Positions 40,501 through 48,986 of a stretch of 64,000 bases of DNA are shown piece by piece. Under the pieces are notes generated by a model, which was given only the letters and a program-made list of their open reading frames with translations, had not been told where the DNA came from and made no database searches. Numbering within the stretch: the stretch's first letter is position 1; every line of letters starts with the position of its first letter. The position numbers and the translations under genes were made by a program. Source of the DNA: Verrucomicrobiia bacterium (GTDB lineage: Bacteria > Verrucomicrobiota > Verrucomicrobiia > Limisphaerales > UBA9464); contig JAHCBB010000020.1 of assembly GCA_019634635.1 (NCBI GenBank), forward strand, positions 25,648 to 89,647, given 5' to 3'.

Positions 40501-43462
40501 TCAGGTGTTCTTCAACCTGTTGAATCACGAGGACACCGGGGTGCGACTTCCGGGACTGGACTCCACGCCCGAACCCGAGCCAGCCTCGCAGGCCAAGTTT
40601 GATCTGACGCTTTACGGGGTCCTCCGGCCTGGATTCCTCGGGCTTAAGGCGCGATACAATCCGGATCGGTTCCGCGAGTCCACGGTGGAGCGGATCCTGG
40701 CGCAGTATGAGCAGCTGTTGGAGGCGTTTGTCGCGAATCCGGAGGTGGCTCTGGACGTGCCCTCCCTGGCGCTACCCGGAGACCTCGCGGTGCTGCCCGA
40801 GCCCGCGGCACCGTTGGCGGCACCGTTGCAACCCGCCATTCATGCCGGCTTCGAGGAAGTGGCCCGAAGGAGTCCGGGCCGGTTGGCGATTCGCGAGCCC
40901 GGTCGCGAGTGGACTTATGGCGAGCTCGAGACAGTTGCCGACAGCGTGGCCGTCCGGTTGCAGGCGGCTGGCGTCCAGCGGGCGGCGACCATCGGCCTGG
41001 TCGCGGCGCCCTCCGGATGGCTTGTGGCCGGCCTGCTGGGGATCCTCAAGGCCGGCGGGCGGTTTCTGGTGCTCGATGCGTCGCAACCCGCGGAGCGATT
41101 GCGGCGCATCGTGGCGCGCGCCCGTCCGGTGGCGCTTTTGGTTTCTGCCAACTGCGGCGGCCTCGACGCCTGGAGGGAGAGCCTGGCGATGGGTGAGACG
41201 CCGGTTCTTGCGTTGTCCGTGGAGCCGGTACGCGGTGGAGCCTCCGGATGGGACGTTCCACAGGTGACCGGGGACGATGCCGCCTACCTGGTGTTTACGT
41301 CCGGAACGACGGGGGAACCGCTGGGGATCCTTGGAAATCACGGCCCGGTGAGCCATTTCCTGGCGTGGCAGCGGCAGCGCTTCGATCTGCGTCCAGACGA
41401 CCGGTTCAGCCTCCTTTCCGGTCTGGGGCACGACCCGCTCCTTCGTGACCTCTTCGCGCCCCTGTCATTGGGTGCCTCAATTCACGTCCCGCCTCCTGGC
41501 GTTCGCGATTCGCCCGACGCGCTGCCGGCGTGGTTCCAGTCGGAGGGCATCACGGTTTGCCACCTGACACCGCCGCTGGCGGCGGTTCTGGGCGGAGCCG
41601 ATCCCGGGGCATCTCCGCGTATGGGGGCGCTCCGGTGGGTGTTCCTTGGAGGCGACCGGTTGACGGCCGCCTGCGTCCGCCAGATTCGGCAATCCGCTCC
41701 CGAGGCGGGCATTGTCAATTTCTACGGCACCACCGAGACCCCCCAGGCCATGGGGTACCACGTGGTGTGCGCTCCGGGTCTCGAGGCCGGGGAGCTCAGG
41801 GATCCGATCCCGATAGGCAGGGCAATTTCCGACGTGCAGTTGCTCGTATGGACTCGCGGTGGGCGTTTGGCAGGCATTGGCGAGCCCGGGGAGATTTTGG
41901 TGCGGACGCCGTTCCTTGCGAGCGGCTACCTGGGGGATGAGGCGGATGCCCGGGTCCAATTCGCGCCGAACCCGGCCACCGGTGATGGGGCAGACCGGGT
42001 TCATGCCACCGGGGACCTTGGTCGCTTTCGGTCCGACGGAACCCTCGAATTCCTCGGCCGGCGCGAGGGGTACCTCAAGGTCCGCGGCTATCGAATTGAC
42101 GCTGTCGAGGTCTGCAACGCGATCCGGACACTGCCGCCGGTGCAGGACGCCGCCGTGGTGCCGGCGCGTGACGGCGATTCGCTTGAGGCCTGGCTGGTTC
42201 TGCGCCGGGACGCCCCCCTGCCCGGGCGAGGGGCCGTCTGCCAGCATCTGCGATCGCTGCTGCCGGCGGCGGCGATCCCTGCGCGCTTCCGGGTGATCCA
42301 TTCGCTGCCGCTGACTCCAAACGGCAAACTCGACTTGCGGGCGCTTGCTGAGCTGCCGTTTCGCGAGGTGGCAGAGGAGGCCGCCGCGGTTGCGCGCGCC
42401 GGGATGGAATGTCAGGTCCTGGAGGTCTGGCGCCGGGTGCTCGAACAGCCGCATGCGGGCATTCACGACAATTTCTTCGACCTCGGCGGTCATTCGCTGC
42501 TGGCCCTCCGCCTGCTTACGGCCCTGCGGGGACGTGGATGGCGGCGGATCACCTTGGCCGAGCTGTTCGCCCATCCGACTGCTGGAGCCATTGCGTCGCT
42601 TCTGGAGGAGGTGCCTGCCGGCGGGAACCCCCCGGGCCCGTCGGGGCCGGGCCGCCTCCAGAATGCGTTGCGCGGCGCCGCCTCCGGGGTCCCGTGGATT
42701 CACGTGCCGGGAATCATGGGCTATGAATTCCTGCCCCCTCCGATGGCTGCAGTGATCGGACGTCATCGCCCGTTTCATGACGGCCTTCAGTTCCCCGGGG
42801 CTGACGGGCTTGGCGAACCGCTGCGCTCGGTAACGGAACTCGCGGCGGTCCTCATCCCCCAGATTGAGGCGGTGCGCCCGGCTGGTCCCATCTGGCTGAG
42901 CGGCTACTCCATGGGCGGGTTGGTGGCGCACGAACTGGCGCGACAGCTTGTGCTGCGAAAGCGGCGGGTGGACCGCGTCGTCCTGTTCGATGTTCGGTAC
43001 ATCCAGGAAGCGCGTCGCCTGCGCCCGGCCGAGCGCGTTCGGCTCATCGCCGACCACCTCAGGGGTCGGCGATGGGCCGGGCGGATCCGATGGGCGCGAG
43101 GCATCGCCATGGCCAAGGCACAAAAGCAGGTGCGTCGGTTGCGTCGGCGCCTGGGAATGGGGGGGCGGACGATTGCGGATCGGATGGAGGCCGCCGGTTG
43201 GTCAGCGGTGGCGGCCCACCGGCCGGGTCCTTATGCGGGCGCGGTGACATTGCTGCGCGCGACCCGCCTTGGCGAGTTTGACACCGGGCGCCTGGAGCGG
43301 GATCGCTGGAACGGCTGGGGCCCCTGGGCGCACTCCGGCTTCGAGGTTCTGGATCTGGATTGCGACCACGCCTCGGTGTTTCTGGAACCCGTCGCACCGG
43401 CCGTTCTGGACGCCTTGGAGACCCTGATCCTCCGTCATCCCCACACAGAGGCTGGGACTTGA
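37523..43462 (+). CDS. two-module nonribosomal peptide synthetase (A-PCP-C-A-PCP-TE)
   Basis: A 1979-residue assembly line. A1 (about 35-530) has YTSGSTGAPKGI near 182, TGIGTSETSSL, RTGDFARRDGAG and the catalytic Lys in ANGKLDARAL. PCP1 has ALGGNSLLAMRL (Ser near 584). The C domain starts SHAQERLWFL near 653 and has an intact HHIVADG near 780. A2 (about 1105-1605) has FTSGTTGEPLGILG near 1257, SGLGHDPLLRDLFAPLSLGA near 1300, FYGTTETPQAM and PNGKLDLRAL. PCP2 has DLGGHSLLALRL (Ser near 1657). The TE has GYSMGG near 1794 and a C-terminal His in CDHASVF. A1 lacks the FDxS-type Asp, and A2 resembles LYS2-like aminoadipate-activating domains, so neither substrate is predictable. The start is the GTG at 37523. 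No dedicated phosphopantetheinyl transferase or transporter is adjacent. Confidence 0.93.
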   Translation: MNPLLGVILQDLPDIPTGRHRRGVEWPLQPPFSVAGRFLESAERHAERTAILRHGLPSVSYASLANRVAGVRSRLRAAGVRAGEVVAVAIGEECMEWIPSLLGVLAEGAAYLALDLRLPAARIRNLIEDSTADKVLCGPSAHGCVAAWELADVTLIRDDPEIRDREAHPVVPCSENAVAFLTYTSGSTGAPKGIAIRHVNILHEVAVHSATLSLGPEDRLTALYPPSTVGSTRDLYAALLTGASLAFFPFRELGLAALRDWIRDQRLTRYHSVPPIFRELMQELGPTEVLPDLRTVFLAGDRVAWSDVDLFRRHTESGCHFYTGIGTSETSSLYCHGFVDPDEPRACGVLPSGKPVPGVTVRLLDASGNPVPDGEAGEIVVEGRLLTAGYWRRELKAPEPFPEAPRAPGERRFRTGDFARRDGAGRLLFEGRRDQQVKIFGHRVDLSEVDLKLRRLPGVREVAVRLYGAGVPDGVPQLAAFVSWSGEAPQPEAVRLQLSAQLPTAAIPGRFFWIHEFPRLANGKLDARALDRLAADAPAASEGRNTAAGPPQSPAQQLMARLWCATLGIAECGIHDSFFALGGNSLLAMRLVSRIRQAFTGTASLRMLLAAPTISGLLRQMDEAEPRASVAASPETSDAIPVVPREPPPPASHAQERLWFLNALEPGQTAYLMSEAVRCTGPLDVRALGAALRQVVTRHESLRTVFAESPEGLRQVIQAAPESVLDFEDLTGLTASAREARVAAMRVAVLAAPFDLSAGPLYRFCLLRIGPTEHLLLRAIHHIVADGWSLGVLHRELAALYEAAIARRPSPLPDLTHQFADLAVWQRRRLEGPAMEALLDHWMERLRGAPPLLELPRDGDAGARGGGARNRHRTLPARLADAVASRARSLDATPFMVLLGTFQVLLSRLSGQEDVVVGTPVAGRGRLEAEPLIGYFINTVVLRTQLHGVSSFRELIQQVRETVLDAQEHQDLPFERLVSRMEAVRGTGRHPVFQVFFNLLNHEDTGVRLPGLDSTPEPEPASQAKFDLTLYGVLRPGFLGLKARYNPDRFRESTVERILAQYEQLLEAFVANPEVALDVPSLALPGDLAVLPEPAAPLAAPLQPAIHAGFEEVARRSPGRLAIREPGREWTYGELETVADSVAVRLQAAGVQRAATIGLVAAPSGWLVAGLLGILKAGGRFLVLDASQPAERLRRIVARARPVALLVSANCGGLDAWRESLAMGETPVLALSVEPVRGGASGWDVPQVTGDDAAYLVFTSGTTGEPLGILGNHGPVSHFLAWQRQRFDLRPDDRFSLLSGLGHDPLLRDLFAPLSLGASIHVPPPGVRDSPDALPAWFQSEGITVCHLTPPLAAVLGGADPGASPRMGALRWVFLGGDRLTAACVRQIRQSAPEAGIVNFYGTTETPQAMGYHVVCAPGLEAGELRDPIPIGRAISDVQLLVWTRGGRLAGIGEPGEILVRTPFLASGYLGDEADARVQFAPNPATGDGADRVHATGDLGRFRSDGTLEFLGRREGYLKVRGYRIDAVEVCNAIRTLPPVQDAAVVPARDGDSLEAWLVLRRDAPLPGRGAVCQHLRSLLPAAAIPARFRVIHSLPLTPNGKLDLRALAELPFREVAEEAAAVARAGMECQVLEVWRRVLEQPHAGIHDNFFDLGGHSLLALRLLTALRGRGWRRITLAELFAHPTAGAIASLLEEVPAGGNPPGPSGPGRLQNALRGAASGVPWIHVPGIMGYEFLPPPMAAVIGRHRPFHDGLQFPGADGLGEPLRSVTELAAVLIPQIEAVRPAGPIWLSGYSMGGLVAHELARQLVLRKRRVDRVVLFDVRYIQEARRLRPAERVRLIADHLRGRRWAGRIRWARGIAMAKAQKQVRRLRRRLGMGGRTIADRMEAAGWSAVAAHRPGPYAGAVTLLRATRLGEFDTGRLERDRWNGWGPWAHSGFEVLDLDCDHASVFLEPVAPAVLDALETLILRHPHTEAGT

Positions 43463-43507
43463 CCCGGCGTCCGAACCGCAGAGCCTCGACGCCTGCACCC
43501 TTCACGA

Positions 43508-44470
43508 ATGATGAGCAACCCGGCTGTGTCACGCGCCGCTTCCCCCGAAACGATTCCATGGGCTCTTTGGAGGCATTATCCACATGAGGAATACACCGAA
43601 CCCGGTTTTGTGGAGGCGACCATCCGATTCCATCAGGGACGCGACTTCGCATTCTGGAAAATCGGACCGCGCTCCTCCTACGGCATTCGGGATCATGGCG
43701 CGCGCGATGAATTTGCCGGGGACCGGCTCGGACGTCCGGCGTATCGCAACCGGGTGGTGATGGAGCCTGCGGATTGGCGGCGGCTCCGGGTCCTGGACCC
43801 TGAAGCCGGGTGGCAGGGCCAGGTATTGCGTGCGGCCGCGGCGGTCGCTGCCGCAGCCCCTTCCGGGGTTCCGGTGCTGATGACGGTGTTCAGCCCGCTC
43901 ACTCAGGCCAAGAACCTGTGTGGCGCCGACGCACTGCCGGATCACTGGCGGCACGGTCGGCAGGAGCTCCTTGCGGGTCTGGAAGTTCTGACCGAGTCCA
44001 CCCGCCGTTATGTGCGGAAACTGCGGACACTTCCCGTGCATGGATTGTTTTATGCCATCCAGGAATGCGGCGACCCGGTGATCGGTCCGGACTATGCGGC
44101 CGTCTGCGGGGCCTTGGACGCGGCGTTGCTCACGGAAAACGGGTATGCGCAAAACCTGCTGCATCTCCACGGGGCCATCGCCGATTTTGACGCGTTCATC
44201 CGGTATCCCGTAGCCACATTACACTGGGATGAAGCCGCCTCCGGGATTTCCCTGGAGGTGGGCGCCGCGCGATTTTCCGGCGTGGTGTCCGGTGGCATTG
44301 CATGGCCGGAGGCGGAAGCGGCTGAGCCGATCGCAGAACTTCGACGCCGACGCGACGCCGTGTTGCAGCGGATGGCCGGCCGCCGGTTTCTTCTGTCCGC
44401 TTCCTGCGTCATCCCGTGGCAGGCCGGTGACGGCGAAATTGATGCCTGCAGACCGCGTGCCGCCGCGTAG
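43508..44470 (+). CDS. uroporphyrinogen decarboxylase (URO-D) family protein
   Basis: A 320-residue protein with the TIM-barrel pattern of the URO-D superfamily: LMTVFSPLTQAKNLCGAD near residue 135, LLHLHG near residue 215, RYPVATLHWDE, GISLEVGAARFSGVVSGGIA. True HemE enzymes share this core, but the N-terminal region (FAFWKIGPRSSYGIRDHGAR) lacks the arginine-rich HemE substrate signature, so it is more likely a divergent member acting on another substrate, as the superfamily also includes corrinoid methyltransferases. It starts 45 bp after the NRPS on the same strand and may belong to the same pathway. ATG codons at 43508 and 43511 are both possible. Confidence 0.75.
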   Translation: MMSNPAVSRAASPETIPWALWRHYPHEEYTEPGFVEATIRFHQGRDFAFWKIGPRSSYGIRDHGARDEFAGDRLGRPAYRNRVVMEPADWRRLRVLDPEAGWQGQVLRAAAAVAAAAPSGVPVLMTVFSPLTQAKNLCGADALPDHWRHGRQELLAGLEVLTESTRRYVRKLRTLPVHGLFYAIQECGDPVIGPDYAAVCGALDAALLTENGYAQNLLHLHGAIADFDAFIRYPVATLHWDEAASGISLEVGAARFSGVVSGGIAWPEAEAAEPIAELRRRRDAVLQRMAGRRFLLSASCVIPWQAGDGEIDACRPRAAA

Positions 44471-44494
44471 GCAGCACTGCTCCTGCTTTCGGGC

Positions 44495-45289
44495 TCAGGG
44501 ATCCAACCGGTTGGCCAGGTTGCGATCCACCGTCCAGTTGCCCTCCGGGATGTTCTTGTTGCTCCAGCGGCGGCGCCAGAAGTCGTTGCGGGGGTCAATC
44601 ACGTCGTTCCGGCGGGCGCTTTCGGCATGGCCGTCGCAGAACATCATGACCGTTCGCCGGTCATGCCGGTTGGAGGGCCACTCCGCGGGAGTGGTCGGGT
44701 CAATATTGCCGTCGAAGGAACGGTCGGGCTTCGAATCGGCCAGCATGATCATCTCGGAAGGGGCCACCACTGCCGACTCCCGGACCTCAAAGGCGACGTT
44801 GTCCACATCGCCACCCAATCCGCTGGTGCCGCCCGCGGGAAACGGACCCCAGTCGTTGTAGCCGATCGAGAACCGGGCGGTCTCGCTGATGCCCCATGGA
44901 TCCCGGGGGCCGGGGAGAATGGAGGCGGCGCCCAGGGTCTTGTTGACGTTGGTGTCCCATTTCGCATCCGCCTTGCTCGACGGGCACCAGAAGATGGCCC
45001 GGTTGGTTCCCATCTGGGTGAACAGCCGGGCCGGCCAGACATAGCGGAATCCGCCGTTGACGAACAGGCAGCCCGGGTACTTCTGGTACTCATTGACGTA
45101 CATCACGGTCGCCAGACCGAGCTGCCGCATGTTGTTCATGCAGGCCGTCTGCTTGGCCTTGGCCTTGGCCTTGGCCAGGGCCGGCAGCAGCATGCTGGCG
45201 AGGATGGCGATGATCGCGATCACCACCAGCAATTCGATCAGGGTGAAGGCGCCGCGATGGCGGCGTGGGGCAACGGGGGAAGCGTCCAT
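44495..45289 (-). CDS. prepilin-type N-terminal cleavage/methylation domain protein with H-x9-DG motif
   Basis: Type III signal: basic leader with RHRGA before FTLIELLVVIAIIAILASML; the residue before the cleavage site is Ala in place of the usual Gly. The helix continues AKAKAKQTACMNNMRQLGLA. The C-terminal signature HDRRTVMMFCDG fits the H-x9-DG motif of this family. The ATG at 45289 gives 264 residues; the longer frame upstream is not coding-like. It converges on the URO-D-like gene, with 24 bp between stops. Function unknown; expected at the cell surface. Confidence 0.88.
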   Translation of the reverse strand: MDASPVAPRRHRGAFTLIELLVVIAIIAILASMLLPALAKAKAKAKQTACMNNMRQLGLATVMYVNEYQKYPGCLFVNGGFRYVWPARLFTQMGTNRAIFWCPSSKADAKWDTNVNKTLGAASILPGPRDPWGISETARFSIGYNDWGPFPAGGTSGLGGDVDNVAFEVRESAVVAPSEMIMLADSKPDRSFDGNIDPTTPAEWPSNRHDRRTVMMFCDGHAESARRNDVIDPRNDFWRRRWSNKNIPEGNWTVDRNLANRLDP

Positions 45290-45304
45290 GGCTGGCCTGT
45301 GGAT

Positions 45305-45320
45305 GACGCTTCGAAGCGTC
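45305..45320. promoter_or_regulatory. perfect 16-bp palindrome upstream of the prepilin-like gene
   Basis: GACGCTTCGAAGCGTC is its own reverse complement and lies 16-31 bp upstream of the ATG at 45289, where an operator overlapping the promoter would be expected. No regulator gene is adjacent. Confidence 0.4.
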
Positions 45321-45399
45321 CGGTTTCGATGAAAGGGAGGCCATGCTGCCGGGACACGGCATCCTATCCGGGATGCACGTGGCCGGCGGTGCCGCGACC

Positions 45400-47064
45400 C
45401 TATCGGTCCTCCCGCGGCCGGGCGAACGTCTCGCCGAAAAAATCTCCGGGATTCCACCGCGGTGCCTCGGGGGCATCAGCGACCTGACGGGCAAGATCGG
45501 TGATGAAATGGACGAACCGCACCGCGGTTGCGGCATCCCGCGGCAGCGACGCGTCGTCGGAGGGGCGGTGATAGTGGTCCCGGACGAAGGCCTCGGGGCT
45601 GAGTCCGTCGGCGGACGCGGTCGCCGGGTCGGATTCCGAATCGGCCACCTTGGGAAACAGCGCGGGAACACCCTGTCGGACGAAGGAATACTGGTCACTG
45701 CGCACGAAGGTGACGCGTTCCGGTCGTGGGTCAGGCACCAGTTCGAGATCCCACCGGGCCGCGGCGGCCTCGACCGGGGTGCGCAGCGTGGAATGCTCCA
45801 TGCCGAGCAGGGTGTACCGGCGGGTGGGCGCGGTCACGAGCACCATGTCCAGATTCAGGTTGGCCACCGGGGACCCCGCACCGGCCGGCCAGTGCGTCGC
45901 GAGGTACTCCGAGCCCAGAAGGCCCTTCTCCTCGCCGGTGACGGCGGCGAAGACCACGGAGCGCCGTGGACGCGGCTCCACGGTCGCCAGTTGTCGCGCG
46001 ATCTCCAACATCATGGCGACGCCGATCGCGTTGTCGTAGGCCCCGTTGTAGATGGGATCGCCGGCAACCTCCGGTCCGACGCCCTGATGGTCGAGATGCG
46101 CCGTGAACACCACCGATTCGCCGGCAAGCGCCGGATCGGCTCCCGGGATCATCCCAAGCACGTTCACACTGGTGAGACGCCGGTGCTCGCTGCGGACCTC
46201 CAGCGTGGCCTGCCGACCCATGGCGAAGCGTGGGGGCTCGCTGCGCGCGGCACCGGCGAGGACGGATTCCAGGGTCTCCGGGGCGCCTTCGAAAATTCTG
46301 CCGGCGCCCTGGGGGCTGACGGCCGCCGCGCCCACCAATTGGGGAAACACGTTCGCCGGCGTGCCGTCCGCATGCAGCCAGCGCATGGAGGGAAACTTTG
46401 ATTGCATCACCCGGCGCGGCCACGGGAACTCCTCGAGATCCTTGGGAGTGGGCACGGTGATCACCCCGACGGCCCCGTGATCCACCAATGCCTGCGATTT
46501 TTGGCGCTGATTGGCGTGGTGGGCGAGCGCGGTGGCGGGGAACCGCGGGGGCGCTTTTGCGAGGATCACCGCGATCGCTCCGCGCAGATCCAGGCCGGCG
46601 AAGTCATCGTATTGCAGTTCCGGCGCGCGGACCCCAAACCCGGCAAACACGAGTGGGGCGGTGACCCGGGACTCGGTGGCGTCGAACCGCGGGGACGGCA
46701 GGTAATCCAGCTGGATCGTCAGGGCCTCCACCGTATCGCCTACGCGCAGCTCGAACGTGGCGCTGTCCGGAACCACACGGCTTTCCATCAGCGGGACGGT
46801 CTGAAACCACGTGTTGGAGTCGCCGGCGGGGCGGAGCCCCCACTGGGCAAACTGTGCCGCGACATAACGTGCCGCAATCTCGTGTCCCGGCGTCCCGGTC
46901 CCGCGTCCCTCCAGCAGGTCATGCGCGAGAAACTCGATATGGGCGCCGAGCGCCTGATTGAGTCGCGAATCCGTCGTCGAAAGGGCATCGGCGGCGTGCG
47001 CCGCGGTGATCAGCGGGATGGAAAGGCAGGCGAGGCGGGCTGCGGGTGTGCTGCGGAAGCTCAT
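45400..47064 (-). CDS. M28 family zinc metallopeptidase with PA-type insert
   Basis: A secreted aminopeptidase-like enzyme of 554 residues. A signal peptide (LACLSIPLITAAHA) is followed by the lid region HIEFLAHDLLEGRGTGTPGH and a protease-associated domain (residues 120-270, with APLVFAGFGVRAPELQYDDF). The catalytic core shows the M28 zinc ligands in order: His in TAHLDHQG, Asp in YNGAYDNA, the Glu pair in TGEEKGLLGSEY, Asp in NLDM, and a late His in DHYHRPSDD. The ATG at 47064 was chosen for its signal peptide. It stands alone between the prepilin-like and sulfatase genes, on the same strand. Confidence 0.92.
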   Translation of the reverse strand: MSFRSTPAARLACLSIPLITAAHAADALSTTDSRLNQALGAHIEFLAHDLLEGRGTGTPGHEIAARYVAAQFAQWGLRPAGDSNTWFQTVPLMESRVVPDSATFELRVGDTVEALTIQLDYLPSPRFDATESRVTAPLVFAGFGVRAPELQYDDFAGLDLRGAIAVILAKAPPRFPATALAHHANQRQKSQALVDHGAVGVITVPTPKDLEEFPWPRRVMQSKFPSMRWLHADGTPANVFPQLVGAAAVSPQGAGRIFEGAPETLESVLAGAARSEPPRFAMGRQATLEVRSEHRRLTSVNVLGMIPGADPALAGESVVFTAHLDHQGVGPEVAGDPIYNGAYDNAIGVAMMLEIARQLATVEPRPRRSVVFAAVTGEEKGLLGSEYLATHWPAGAGSPVANLNLDMVLVTAPTRRYTLLGMEHSTLRTPVEAAAARWDLELVPDPRPERVTFVRSDQYSFVRQGVPALFPKVADSESDPATASADGLSPEAFVRDHYHRPSDDASLPRDAATAVRFVHFITDLARQVADAPEAPRWNPGDFFGETFARPREDR

Positions 47065-47338
47065 GGTGCCAATGCGTTGTGCCCGAGTTCAGTGGCGGGT
47101 GTCGAGGCCGCGCTCGTGGGCAGGGCCGGCCGGTGCGTGATGGCCCGGCCCGCGGACCCCGCCCGGCTTGGGCAGTTCATGGCACCGAGAGGGCACCCGG
47201 ACGACGAACCCGTCCGCCCCGGATTTCGATCGCTGCAACGCGATGGCACGCTCCCGGGATCGTCACCAGCGCCGGTTGAGGGCCTTTGCCATGGCAGGCA
47301 GCCGCCTGGACGCACTTGGTAGGATCGCCGGAATGGCT

Positions 47339-48841
47339 TCAGGGAGGATGGTCCGCGGGCGTCGGGGTCGAGGGCTGGCGCGCGCCGGTTCGGAGGACGT
47401 CCAACCGGCTCCGAAGCGCGGCGACCCGTTGCGATTCGGCGGCCGCCAGGTTGTTGGTTTCGCCGGGGTCCTCGCGCAGATGGAAAAGCTGCACCGGGTG
47501 GGCGTCCTCGCCGGGGCTCCAGCCGCCGGAGCCGGAGCCCTCAATCAGCTTCCAATCCCCCTCGCGCAACGCGAACGTGCCGTGGATGGAATGGAGCACC
47601 AGGCTGTCCCGGACCCCGACAACGTCCCCACGCAACACCGGAAGAAAGCTGACACTGTCCGGGGCCGACCCGGGCGCAACCGGCGTCCCGGCGATCTCCG
47701 CAGCCGTCGCGAACAGGTCGTTCAGTCCAATCAGGGCGCCGCTGGTGCTGCCCGCGCGGACCACGCCGGGCCAGCGAACGAGCAGTGGCACGCGGTGGCC
47801 TCCCTCGAACGCGTCGGCCTTCATGCCGCGCCACGGGCCGTTGGCGCGGTGTCCGGTCTGCGCCACTTCGTCCGGAAGCCAGTGCGCGCCATTGTCGCTG
47901 GTGAAGAGGACGACCGTGTTGGTGGATCGTCCCGTTTCATCGAGCACCCGCAGCAAGCGCCCGACCGTGTCATCCATCTGGGCCACGAAGTCCCCACGGA
48001 TCCCGGCGCGGCTGCGTCCGCGAAATTCCGGGCGCGGCACCCATGGATCGTGCGGCGAGGCCAGGGCCAGGTAGAGCAGGAAGGAATGGTCGGGAGATTG
48101 CTGGAGGAGGAACCCGGTGGCTTGCGCGAGGAAGTTCGATTCCACGCCCTCATGGGTGAAGTCCGAACTCGCGGGTCCCTCGCGCCAGAAGCCGTCGCCT
48201 CCATGTCGCTGACTCCGGCTGGCCGGTATGCGTCTGGAGGGAATCCCGGTGACCCGTCCATCGGCGAGGAACACGTACGGTTCCATGTCGAGGGATGCCG
48301 GCAGCAGGTAGCTGAAATCGAAGCCCACGGTATGAGCCCCGGCGTCTGCTCGCTGGGAGAAATCCACCAGCGCCGGGTCGGCCATGGGAGCGGGGCCATC
48401 CCCAAAGCTCGCCGGTTCCCGCGAAATCCAGCCCAGTCCAAGGTGCCACTTGCCGATGCCGGCCGTCGCATATCCGGCGGTCCGGAGATGTGAGGCGATC
48501 GTTGGGCGGTCCGGTTCGATCAACGGCGGCGAGTAGCCCCAAAGCACCCCCTGCTTGAGACGGGTTCGCCAGGAATAGCGTCCGGTGAGCAGCCCGTAGC
48601 GGGTCGGTGTGCACACCGCCGATGGCGAGTGCGCGTCGGTGAAGCGCATGCCCTCGGAGGCCAGGCGGTCCAGGTGGGGTGTGGGAATGCGGGAGTCCGG
48701 ATTGTAACAGCCCAGGTCGCCCCACCCGAGGTCATCCGCAAGGATCACCACCAGGCTGGGCGCCGTCCCGTGGCAGGGGATGAGGAGTCCCACCGCGGCA
48801 AGGAGCGCCATCCAAAGAGGCCGTGGACTGTGAGAGCGCAT
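47339..48841 (-). CDS. sulfatase (formylglycine-dependent, secreted)
   Basis: A 500-residue exported sulfatase that hydrolyses sulfate esters, likely of polysaccharides. A signal peptide (MALLAAVGLLIPCHG) is followed by the metal-binding LADDLGWGDLGCYN, the modification site SAVCTPTRYGLLTGR (C-x-P-x-R, Cys type, needing a formylglycine-generating enzyme), GIGKWHLGLGW and FTSDNGAHW. Sulfatases are numerous in Verrucomicrobiota that degrade sulfated glycans. The ATG at 48841 begins the signal peptide; an upstream in-frame start at 48865 is possible. No maturase gene (formylglycine-generating enzyme or anSME) lies in the window. Confidence 0.94.
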   Translation of the reverse strand: MRSHSPRPLWMALLAAVGLLIPCHGTAPSLVVILADDLGWGDLGCYNPDSRIPTPHLDRLASEGMRFTDAHSPSAVCTPTRYGLLTGRYSWRTRLKQGVLWGYSPPLIEPDRPTIASHLRTAGYATAGIGKWHLGLGWISREPASFGDGPAPMADPALVDFSQRADAGAHTVGFDFSYLLPASLDMEPYVFLADGRVTGIPSRRIPASRSQRHGGDGFWREGPASSDFTHEGVESNFLAQATGFLLQQSPDHSFLLYLALASPHDPWVPRPEFRGRSRAGIRGDFVAQMDDTVGRLLRVLDETGRSTNTVVLFTSDNGAHWLPDEVAQTGHRANGPWRGMKADAFEGGHRVPLLVRWPGVVRAGSTSGALIGLNDLFATAAEIAGTPVAPGSAPDSVSFLPVLRGDVVGVRDSLVLHSIHGTFALREGDWKLIEGSGSGGWSPGEDAHPVQLFHLREDPGETNNLAAAESQRVAALRSRLDVLRTGARQPSTPTPADHPP

Positions 48842-48986
48842 GAACCGGATGCTACCGGGCTGCAACGCCCTGGGCCACCGTCCTCAACGCGTCCCTGCAG
48901 CCCGGAAGCCGGTCTCAGATGCGCCGTGACGAATGTCCGGCCTCCCGACCCGGGCCCGAGCTCCCGTCCGCTCGATGGCGGTGGCC

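Noticed and set aside
41477..43123. 548-residue minus-strand open frame
   Set aside because: It is antisense to the second adenylation domain and thioesterase of the NRPS.
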